Positions 24,754-31,759 of a stretch of DNA of 64,000 nt are shown here, piece after piece. Within the stretch, counting starts at the first letter, position 1. Every line of letters begins with the position of its first letter. The notes under the pieces were generated by a model that worked only from the letters and a program-made list of their open reading frames with translations, ran no database searches and was not told where the DNA came from. The position numbers and the translations under genes were made by a program. This DNA is from Danxiaibacter flavus (GTDB taxonomy: Bacteria > Bacteroidota > Bacteroidia > Chitinophagales > Chitinophagaceae). The stretch lies in assembly GCF_041060425.1 (NCBI RefSeq), contig NZ_JAULBC010000008.1:62001-126000 (forward strand), read 5' to 3'.

Positions 24754-24930
24754 CTATTTTTGAATATCTCTGCCAGCTACGTCACCCCCGACATTACTGT
24801 CCTTAATATTAACACTTCCAGAATTTTTTGTTGTTTTCTTTTTTAAAACAAACTTGAATATTAAGCCGGCACCAACAATTCCAGCTATTACTGCCAAAAT
24901 TATCTTAGTTGAGTTATCGTTTAAGTCCAT
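24754..24930 (-). CDS. 58-aa membrane protein with C-terminal GGDVAGRDI motif
   Basis: A minus-strand ATG at 24930 gives MDLNDNSTKIILAVIAGIVG, then AGLIFKFVLKKKTTKNSGS and VNIKDSNVGGDVAGRDIQK. It has a short head, one TM helix (IILAVIAGIVGAGLIFKFVL, residues 10-29), a basic stop-transfer stretch, and the motif at the extreme C-terminus. The motif aligns without gaps with residues 6-24 of the next protein (11 of 19 identical, several other positions conservative). The 6-bp spacer to that gene shows co-expression. It is read as a candidate membrane effector recruited by the shared motif. It is easily missed because of its size. Confidence 0.75.
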   Translation of the reverse strand: MDLNDNSTKIILAVIAGIVGAGLIFKFVLKKKTTKNSGSVNIKDSNVGGDVAGRDIQK

Positions 24931-25150
24931 AAGCGCTATTTTGGGATTAATTTAAAAATTAGTCAATATTTTAATTATACATTGTATTCAATACTGCGCC
25001 AGTCATTTTTGCTTCTGAGAGTCTCGAAGGATGGCACTCAATCTTGAACTTTTATTTTGACTTAGTTCTGCTCATTTTTTTTGCGGCATGTGAATTATGT
25101 GAGATCTCTTGACCTTCATTTTTGGGCTAATAAATGCACAGTGTTGGGTA

Positions 25151-25238
25151 AGCTCTGCCACCTCAGCCACAACTTTAGGGCAAGGATTGGAGATATCTTA
25201 TAAAAAAAGACAAAAAACCTCAATCAACCAATTAAAAT
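25151..25238 (+). repeat. 80-bp dispersed repeat, copy 3 (diverged)
   Basis: AGCTCTGCCACCTCAGCCAC, GGGCAAGGATT and CAATCAACCAATTAAAAT recall copies 1 and 2 with scattered changes. It lies between the ABC-3C-like operon and the first gene of the ordinary chromosome. The 24931-25150 segment before it holds no recognised gene. Confidence 0.7.
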
Positions 25239-25283
25239 CCTTCAGATATCGGCTTGTAAAAGAATTTGCGGAAGCTTCTGGTT

Positions 25284-25937
25284 CTACACCCACCACGCAA
25301 TCAACTCACAAATCACCCCCACAACAAATCCCGCATAAACCTCAAATGTTGTATGCTCACTTAAGATCAATCTTGCAGAGCAAACCAGGCCCGCAAGCAG
25401 GGTAACTACGGTGATGTCTTCACCAAGATGGATGGAGTAAGTAAAACAGGAAAGGATAATGAGCAGCCAGCCGCCGGCAATGCCCATGGCGTGCATGCTT
25501 ATTTTGAAGAAGTTGTTTAATACAAGTCCGGCAATGGTGGTAAGAAAGCTTCCAAAGAAAAATACGCGCAGGATCTCGGGTTGCAGTTGTTCCTTACTGA
25601 AGTTTTTGCTCAGGTACCACATCCACCAGTAAAAGAACATGGTAATAATGTAGGGTACAATTCTATCTTTTTGCGTGCGCAGGTAAATGTTGTTGATGAA
25701 TTTCAGGCGCCAGAGCAGGAACACTGCAAAGGCCGGGAAAAATGCCGTCATCCAGAACACGCTGAAAACGCGCAGCTTCAACACATTTGCCGGGTAATTG
25801 AATTCGTAGGGAAACCGTACAATCAGCCAAAGAAATACATAGGTAGGTATAAACAACGGGTGAAAAGCATACGAAAGAAACTTAGCTGGAATTCTAAGCC
25901 ATGAAAAAGTCTGCTGTTCCGTTAGATTACGTTCCAT
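25284..25937 (-). CDS. PAP2-like membrane protein
   Basis: This 217-aa protein has about six TM helices. The order SMHAMGIAG then SARLILSEHTTFEVYAGFVVG echoes the C2 (xSGHxxxxxG) and C3 (SRxxxxxHxxxDVxxGxxxG) motifs of the PAP2 phosphatase superfamily. However, C2 reads SMHA rather than PSGH, and the C1 KxxxxxxRP motif is replaced by LRTQKDRIVPY. It may be a substrate-binding or altered relative acting in undecaprenyl-phosphate or lipid metabolism. It lies close to rpoN, a pairing common in Chitinophagales as I recall. Confidence 0.7.
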   Translation of the reverse strand: MERNLTEQQTFSWLRIPAKFLSYAFHPLFIPTYVFLWLIVRFPYEFNYPANVLKLRVFSVFWMTAFFPAFAVFLLWRLKFINNIYLRTQKDRIVPYIITMFFYWWMWYLSKNFSKEQLQPEILRVFFFGSFLTTIAGLVLNNFFKISMHAMGIAGGWLLIILSCFTYSIHLGEDITVVTLLAGLVCSARLILSEHTTFEVYAGFVVGVICELIAWWV

Positions 25938-26103
25938 TGCGATTGGAGGATTTTTTTGCGATGCAAGATAGTGCTAAGTCAAAAGTAAAAATTCAAAAGT
26001 AAAAAGTTTTAATGCGGGGTCGCGGACACCTCAATAAGAACCTGATTTGGGACCATTCTTATTTGATGAAACATAAAATTGCGTCAAAACATGCGATGCC
26101 AGG

Positions 26104-26137
26104 GCTAATAGCTGATAGCTGACGGCTGATAGCTGGA
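26104..26137. repeat. Degenerate heptanucleotide array (CTGATAG type)
   Basis: It reads as successive 7-mers GCTAATA, GCTGATA, GCTGACG, GCTGATA and GCTGG between the PAP2-like gene and rpoN. It is one of several such arrays in this window. Confidence 0.6.
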
Positions 26138-26156
26138 GACGGATGGCAATCCGTCT

Positions 26157-27704
26157 CTACAGTTCCTTCCTCAACCTCGCCACCGGAATATTCAACTGCT
26201 CCCTATACTTCGCCACCGTTCTCCTCGCGATATTGTATCCTTTTTCCTGCAACAATTCGGTCAGGCGCTCGTCGCTTAATGGTTTGCGTTTGTCTTCACC
26301 TTCAATCAGGTCACTCAGGATCTTTTTCACCTCGCGTGTGCTTACTTCTTCACCGCTTTCGGTGCTTAATGATTCACTGAAGAAGAATTTCAGGCGGTAG
26401 GTACCGAATTCCGTTTGCACAAACTTGCTATTGGCAACACGGCTTACGGTGGAGATATCAAGACCGGTTATTTCGGCAATATCTTTCAGGATCATCGGGC
26501 GAAGGCTGGTTTCGTCGCCGGTAAGAAAAAATTCTTTCTGGTAGTTCATGATCGCATCCATCGTACTTAGCAACGTATGTTGTCTTTGCTTGATCATGTC
26601 GATGAACCATTTGGCGGAGTCTATCTTCTGCTTAATAAAAAGCACGGCTTCCTTCTGGCGTTTGTCCTTTTTGCTTCCGCGGTCGTAATCCTTCAGCATT
26701 TCCCTGTAACCCTCGCTGATGCGCAGGTCGGGGGCGTTGCGGGAATTAAGGGTAAGCTCCAACTTTCCGGCATTGTTGAAAATGAAGAAGTCGGGAACAA
26801 TATAGCTTTCGGCCTTATTAATCTCGCCGACGTTGCCTCCTGGCTTAGGATTAAGACGGATGATATCAGAAATAACAGCCTTCAAATCTTCGTCGGACAG
26901 GTTAAGGCCGCGCTGAATTTTGTCGTAGTGCTTTTTGGTGAACTCCTCAAAGTACTTCTCCATCACGTCAATCGCCATGGTCACATCCTTCCCTTCATTT
27001 TGCTGGCGCCTTAACTGCAATAAAAGGCATTCCTGCAGGTCGCGCGCGCAAATGCCAGGCGGGTCAAACTGCTGAATTTGCTTGATGATGCGCTCGATAT
27101 CTTCATCTTCCACCATAATGTTCTGCCTGAAAGCAAGATCATCAGAAATGGAAGAGATCTCTCTTCTCAGGTAGCCGTCATCATCAATGCTGCCCACAAT
27201 CTGTTCAGCTATTTTATAATCCTTCTCATTTAAAGAAAGCATGCCCAGTTGATCCAGCAAATGCTCATGAAAACTGGCTTCTATTTTAAAAGGGATCGTT
27301 TTTTTATCATCTGATTCGGGGTAGTTATCGTCGCGCAGCCTGTAATCTGCAACATCGTCATCCCCATCCATCACATAGTCGCTCAAATCAATGTTCTCAT
27401 ATTCATCCTCACTTCCATCACGGTCATATTCATCTTCCTCAGCCGTATTAGAAAATTCATCAACCGGTTCATCGTTAAAATTCTCGTCATGCTCGTCCTC
27501 GCCCATCTCCAACGCAGGATTTTCTTCCAGCTCCTCTTTCAATCTTTCTTCAAGGTTGGCAGTAGGTATCTGTAGCAGCTTCATTAACTGAATCTGCTGC
27601 GGGGAAAGTTTTTGTAAAAGCTTTTGTTGTAATGTTTGACTTAATGACATCTCTCTGATTCCAAACTTTTTTACCTGTACAGGCAACTTCCGGTGTTCCG
27701 TCAC
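26157..27704 (-). CDS. rpoN: RNA polymerase sigma-54 factor
   Basis: This 515-aa protein has the three RpoN regions. The glutamine/leucine-rich activator domain starts MSLSQTLQQKLLQKLSPQQIQLMKLLQIPTANLEERLKEELEENPALE. An acidic linker follows (about 70-125). The core-binding domain contains ICARDLQECLLLQL, and the DNA-binding domain ends in the RpoN box ARRTVAKYREQL near the C-terminus. The conserved start of family proteins suggests initiation at 27650 (MSLSQ), but 18 further codons upstream are open. It directs RNA polymerase to -24/-12 promoters with an enhancer-binding ATPase. Coding lies divergent to the small exported protein gene at 27832. Confidence 0.95.
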   Translation of the reverse strand: MTEHRKLPVQVKKFGIREMSLSQTLQQKLLQKLSPQQIQLMKLLQIPTANLEERLKEELEENPALEMGEDEHDENFNDEPVDEFSNTAEEDEYDRDGSEDEYENIDLSDYVMDGDDDVADYRLRDDNYPESDDKKTIPFKIEASFHEHLLDQLGMLSLNEKDYKIAEQIVGSIDDDGYLRREISSISDDLAFRQNIMVEDEDIERIIKQIQQFDPPGICARDLQECLLLQLRRQQNEGKDVTMAIDVMEKYFEEFTKKHYDKIQRGLNLSDEDLKAVISDIIRLNPKPGGNVGEINKAESYIVPDFFIFNNAGKLELTLNSRNAPDLRISEGYREMLKDYDRGSKKDKRQKEAVLFIKQKIDSAKWFIDMIKQRQHTLLSTMDAIMNYQKEFFLTGDETSLRPMILKDIAEITGLDISTVSRVANSKFVQTEFGTYRLKFFFSESLSTESGEEVSTREVKKILSDLIEGEDKRKPLSDERLTELLQEKGYNIARRTVAKYREQLNIPVARLRKEL

Positions 27705-27796
27705 CGGTTGTTAGTTAAATAAGCGCACGAAGGCTATCAACACATTTATAGTCAGATCGCGCTTCTTCTAATAAAAATTACCTCAGTAAATCTATC

Positions 27797-27804
27797 TAGC
27801 TTTG
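27797..27804 (+). promoter_or_regulatory. Candidate -7 box TAGCTTTG
   Basis: TAGCTTTG fits the Bacteroidota TAnnTTTG consensus and lies 27 bp before the ATG at 27832. No convincing -33 TTG is seen. Confidence 0.4.
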
Positions 27805-27831
27805 TAAAAATAATGCACAAATATCGCTTTC

Positions 27832-28122
27832 ATGCTTAAAAGAACAATCATAACAGTTGTTAACTTGATTTTGGCATTTATCATAAAAGCACAGACCAAT
27901 AAAGACAGTTTGCATGTTTTTCATTCTCCATTGTTTAATATAACAGATTCGTTAAAACGAGCGCCATTATCAAAAGCGTATAACCTGCCTGCCAGTTTTT
28001 ATGCAGACAAACTCCCTTTTTTCTGTAACAAAGAGCTACAGGTTCAGAAAATAACAGGTATTGCTTTTAAGGTTAGGCTGGGATCTATAGAATACGTTAA
28101 CAAAATGGAAGGAAAGCAATAA
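27832..28122 (+). CDS. Small exported protein
   Basis: This 96-aa protein has a signal peptide (MLKRTIITVVNLILAFIIKAQ). The mature chain of about 75 residues contains LPASFYADKLPFFCNKELQVQKITGIAFKVRLGSIEYVNKMEG. Proteins of this size with the FxADKLxFFCKxE(l/w)q..K.tgi.fkfRLGS.eYvn.lEgk pattern are widespread in Chitinophagales, without assigned function. A TAnnTTTG box and a terminator-like hairpin frame the gene. Confidence 0.75.
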   Translation: MLKRTIITVVNLILAFIIKAQTNKDSLHVFHSPLFNITDSLKRAPLSKAYNLPASFYADKLPFFCNKELQVQKITGIAFKVRLGSIEYVNKMEGKQ

Positions 28123-28140
28123 CAAAGCCAAACATTGAAA

Positions 28141-28170
28141 GAAGCAGGCTAACAAAAGTTAGTCTGCTTC
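28141..28170 (+). terminator. Terminator-like hairpin
   Basis: GAAGCAGGCTAAC, AAAA loop, GTTAGTCTGCTTC: a 13-bp stem with one mismatch, followed by GTATTTTG. It lies between convergent genes (stop 28122 and stop 28186) and may serve both. Confidence 0.65.
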
Positions 28171-28185
28171 GTATTTTGAGAAGTT

Positions 28186-29403
28186 CTATGCAGTTACGGG
28201 CTGGCTGGACAAGATCTTTTTAAGAACGGCAACCATTTTTTCGCCTTTTTCTTTTAATTGTTCTTCTGTCCAGGTTAAACCAATACTTGTTGAAATACAA
28301 CGGCTCATTACTCTATCGCTGGCAGAAAAATCCTGCGTGCCCAGTTTTTTCAGTCCGTTTTCCTGCGCGTCGTTCAATTTATTCAGCGCGGTAACACTCT
28401 TCAGGTGATCCCATTTACGGATGTAATGCCAGTTGTTGTCGAACCAATAGAAGTTACCGGCTGCAATTCCCTGTGCTTTCATTTCAGTGATAAATGCTCT
28501 TGTTAGTTCTTCTGTTGGTAAAAACCAGCTCAGGAACGTACAGCTATCTCCTTCAGGATCAGGAATTACGCGGAAAGAAACTTCCGGGATCTGTTGCAGG
28601 TAAGAACGAAGCACCTGGTGATTTTTTTTCTGGATCTCCAGGAAAGTTGACAATTTTCTAATCTGCGCCAAACCCACCGCCGCGTGAAGTTCACTTATGC
28701 GGAAATTTTGCCCCATAAACGGATGAAGGTCAGCCCCACGGTCAACACCTTTATGATCATGACCGTGATCCTGGAAACCATCGCATTTAATGTAAGTGTC
28801 CTCGTTGTTTGTCATTACAACACCGCCTTCGCCACAGGTGATCGTTTTTACAAAGTCGAACGAAAAAGTACCGGCGTCACCAATCGTGCCAACACATTTG
28901 CCTTTGTATTTGGCACCGATGCTTTGGCATGCGTCTTCCAGGAAAACAAGGTTATGTTCTTTACAGATCTGTTGTAAGGCATCAATATCTGCCATGCTTC
29001 CGCACATGTGCACAGGCATGATGCATTTTGTTTTTGGAGTGATGGCTTTTACAACGGCATCGGGATTAACGGTAAGTGTTTCATCCACATCAACCAGAAC
29101 AGGTACAGCGCCCACACTTAAAACCGCCTCAAAGCTTGCCACGAAAGTAAAAGAAGGCATGATCACTTCATCGCCTGCTCCAACGCCAAGAACGGTCAAC
29201 GCAGTAGTAAGTGCGGTGGTTCCGCTAGATGTAAGCTGCGCGTAGCCGGCGCCAAAAGTTTCTTTGATCGCATTTTCAAGCTCTACCGCTTTCCATCTTC
29301 CCTTGCGCGGTCCGTCAAAACCATAACGCATTAAAATGCCTGTTTCCAGCACTTCGTTTACTTCTTTTCTTTCTTCTTCTCCAAAAAATTCATAACCTGG
29401 CAT
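28186..29403 (-). CDS. DegT/DnrJ/EryC1/StrS-type PLP aminotransferase
   Basis: This 405-aa protein shows the family features. The phosphate loop is SSGTTALTTALTVLGVGAGDEVIMPSFTFVA. The aspartate that pairs with the PLP ring nitrogen is in LEDACQSIGAKYKG. The lysine is in TFSFDFVKTITCGEGG, and FRISELHAAVGLAQ follows. It transfers an amino group, usually from glutamate, to a keto-sugar, as in surface polysaccharide or antibiotic sugar synthesis. No sugar pathway genes adjoin it, so the substrate is open. It is a single gene with a long upstream spacer holding CCATATAAGG repeats. Confidence 0.9.
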   Translation of the reverse strand: MPGYEFFGEEERKEVNEVLETGILMRYGFDGPRKGRWKAVELENAIKETFGAGYAQLTSSGTTALTTALTVLGVGAGDEVIMPSFTFVASFEAVLSVGAVPVLVDVDETLTVNPDAVVKAITPKTKCIMPVHMCGSMADIDALQQICKEHNLVFLEDACQSIGAKYKGKCVGTIGDAGTFSFDFVKTITCGEGGVVMTNNEDTYIKCDGFQDHGHDHKGVDRGADLHPFMGQNFRISELHAAVGLAQIRKLSTFLEIQKKNHQVLRSYLQQIPEVSFRVIPDPEGDSCTFLSWFLPTEELTRAFITEMKAQGIAAGNFYWFDNNWHYIRKWDHLKSVTALNKLNDAQENGLKKLGTQDFSASDRVMSRCISTSIGLTWTEEQLKEKGEKMVAVLKKILSSQPVTA

Positions 29404-29893
29404 ATAGATCAGTTTAGATTGTTCAAATGAAAATTCGAGGCAAAAATAACATTTAAACCATATAAGGGAAATTGACGGAAGGGAAGTTTTTTAAACCATA
29501 TAAGGCATATAAGATAATGTAAGGATTTATGGTTTTAAAAGAAGTAAAAGGTACGATCGTGTAATGCTGATGGATCTGTTCTTATATTTTCTTCTATACA
29601 ACTAGTGAATAGTCAATAGTCAATGGTGAAAGTCCGGTCTGGCTAAGTAAATATAAAGTCGTTTAACTGCAATTATTATTGTAGGCAAAATTCTTATATG
29701 CTCTTATATGCCTTATATGGTTTAAAAAACTTTGCTTCGGTCAGCTTTGGGCTTTAAGCTTTTCAGTTGTTTACAAAGAAACGTTGGCGCAGCCGACACC
29801 TTACTTATATGCCTTATATGGTTCAGAAAAAAAATCTTCTATGTTTCAGTCGCTTCTTTGTTTTGATTTTTTACTTTTTAATTTTGACTTCTT
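29404..29893. other. Spacer with CCATATAAGG-type inverted repeats and a heptad array
   Basis: No gene. CCATATAAGGCATATAAG occurs at 29488-29513 and as its inverse at 29703-29730 and 29804-29823, with a shorter copy near 29454. The 29488/29703 pair are inverted arms about 190 bp apart. Between them lies a short AATAGTC/AATGGTG heptad array (29603-29632). Confidence 0.65.
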
Positions 29894-30421
29894 ATGGGTA
29901 AAATTGTTTTATACATCGCACAAAGCCTCGATGGTTTCATCGCCGACGAAAATGGCAAATTTGATTTTCTGAACGATTTTATGCGTCCGGAAGAAGATTA
30001 TGGCTACGCCGAGTTTCTTAAAACGCTTGGCGCAGTTATTATGGCAACCACAACCTACAAAGACATTCTTAAACTGGGGTTTTGGTACGATGGACTTGAA
30101 AACCATATTTTCTCCAATCAACTACTCACCGTGCCGGAAGGCAAAACCATACAACAGCATTCGGGTGATCCATCGGCGCTTGTGGCAGAACTTCGCCAAA
30201 AAGAAAAGGATACCTGGTTGGTTGGCGGCGCCAGTCTTGTTACGCAGTTTTTAAACAAGGGTTTGCTGGATGAATTAATGGTGGCGATCATCCCAAGAAC
30301 GCTGGGCAGGGGAATCCCATTATTTAAAGATGTTGATGTGCGTTACGCTCCCGAGCTAAAAGGCAGCAAAGTATTCAGTGATGGCGTGGTTATGCTACAT
30401 TATGTTTTTGCAAACAAATGA
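29894..30421 (+). CDS. Dihydrofolate reductase-like (RibD C-terminal domain) protein
   Basis: This 175-aa protein opens MGKIVLYIAQSLDGFIADENG, the A-x-SLDGfIA signature of this branch. It follows with GAVIMATTTYKDIL, a strand DTWLVGGASLVTQFLNKGLLDELMVAIIPRTLGRGIPLF, and a C-terminal strand. This is the usual pattern of the YyaP/YwjB-like branch, which probably uses NADPH as a stand-alone reductase. The true substrate is unknown. The gene has no partner in the immediate region. Confidence 0.88.
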   Translation: MGKIVLYIAQSLDGFIADENGKFDFLNDFMRPEEDYGYAEFLKTLGAVIMATTTYKDILKLGFWYDGLENHIFSNQLLTVPEGKTIQQHSGDPSALVAELRQKEKDTWLVGGASLVTQFLNKGLLDELMVAIIPRTLGRGIPLFKDVDVRYAPELKGSKVFSDGVVMLHYVFANK

Positions 30422-30459
30422 TATTGTAATTTGCGCCCCGCAAACTATACCTTCATAAT

Positions 30460-31227
30460 ATGCTGAACGTAAGGACGAGTGTTTTTTTACCCCGGTGTAT
30501 CATCCTGATTGTTTTTTGTAGCCTGGTTAAATTTTCCGTTGGGCAGCAGCCTGCGGCTTCGCAACCCAATTCTGCGAAATATATCTATTTCACTTTTGAC
30601 GACGGCCCGCTTTACGGTAGCGACGGCGTTAACAGGGTGATTAAGGAAGAGCAGATCAAAACCAACGTGTTTATTGTTGGTCAGCACGCTTTCAACAGCA
30701 AGGCGATGATGGATTTTTACAAAGGCTACCTGGCCAATCCGCTGATTGAAGTGGGTAATCACAGCTTTACGCACGCCAACGATCACTACACCGCTTTTTA
30801 TAGCAATCCCGATAGCGTTTTGCGCGACTTTCTAAAATGTCAGCATTCATTAAATATTCCCTACAAATTTGCAAGACAGCCGGGCCGGAACCAATGGCGC
30901 CTTCCGACAGTACGCAAAGATGACCTCGCAAGCGGAGCGGAAAGTGCGGACCTGTTGTACAAAAACGGCTATAAAGTTTACGGCTGGGACCTGGAATGGC
31001 AGCACAATGGCCGCACGGGATCACCACTGCAAAGTGTGGATGGAATGCTGGCCGGTGTTGAAAAACTTTTTTCTGCTAATAAAACGGTGAAGCCCGGACA
31101 CCTGATCATTCTCGCCCACGATGAAATGTTCAGAAAACCTGGCGATGAAGCCAAGCTGAAAACGCTCATACAAAAGCTTAAAGCAAAGGGCTACCGCTTC
31201 GAGCACCTGAGCAACTACCCCGGATAA
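30460..31227 (+). CDS. Exported polysaccharide deacetylase family protein
   Basis: This 255-aa protein has a signal peptide (VFLPRCIILIVFCSLVKFSVGQQ). NodB-domain motifs follow in order: TFDDGP (motif 1, catalytic and metal Asp pair), GNHSFTHAND (motif 2, H-S-x-x-H), ARQPGRNQWRLP (motif 3-like), and LIILAHDEMF near the C-terminus (motif 5-like, H). Members de-N-acetylate chitin, peptidoglycan or related glycans using a divalent metal. The FARQPGRNQWR variant differs from RxPY, so the substrate is uncertain. Confidence 0.85.
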   Translation: MLNVRTSVFLPRCIILIVFCSLVKFSVGQQPAASQPNSAKYIYFTFDDGPLYGSDGVNRVIKEEQIKTNVFIVGQHAFNSKAMMDFYKGYLANPLIEVGNHSFTHANDHYTAFYSNPDSVLRDFLKCQHSLNIPYKFARQPGRNQWRLPTVRKDDLASGAESADLLYKNGYKVYGWDLEWQHNGRTGSPLQSVDGMLAGVEKLFSANKTVKPGHLIILAHDEMFRKPGDEAKLKTLIQKLKAKGYRFEHLSNYPG

Positions 31228-31726
31228 CCGTTTCACGCAGGATAGTTTCTCGCGGCGAGCGCAAAGGAGCGACGGCGCGGCGGAAGAATGTTTTACGCAT
31301 TGTTTCACGCAACGGACGCAGAGAAGCGGCGGCGCAGCGGATAACTTTCTATAGTTTGTCAACGTAACATGTTGTTGGTGCCCTTGCTCACAGGGCTAGC
31401 CTGCACACCGAACAACGGCGGGCAGCGTGGCTATTCTGGTATCTCAAAATATAATTCTATAAATAGTACGAGGACCGCCGTTGTTGGTATGCAGCATTGC
31501 TAATGCGCGTGGCGTACCAACAACCAGTGGGAAAGTCCCAAATTAAACAGCATATCGCTGCGCCGCCGCCCAGCCGCGTTCGCCGCGAGAAACCTCCATA
31601 CAACTTTGCGCCTCTGCTCCTTTGCGCCCTTTGCGTGAAACCTCCGTACATCGTTGCGCCGCTGCCCCGCCGCGCCCGCTGCGAGAAACCGTATCGCGAG
31701 AAACCGTATCGCGAGAAACTCTTTGA
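31228..31726. other. 500-bp spacer with GC-rich direct and inverted repeats
   Basis: No gene. It holds TTTCTCGCGGCGAGCGCAAAG-type text (31240-31330) and its inverted relatives (31552-31735), including three direct GCGAGAAAC units near 31690-31725, and a GTTGTTGGTA palindrome (31480-31524). Several short open frames here are translations of the repeats. Confidence 0.65.
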
Positions 31727-31759
31727 GTGAAACGTTTTACATTTGGTGAAACTTCCTTC

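Noticed and set aside
31497..31730. Arginine/proline-rich short frame in the 31-kb spacer
   Set aside because: The residues come from repeat translation and no start context or conservation is seen.
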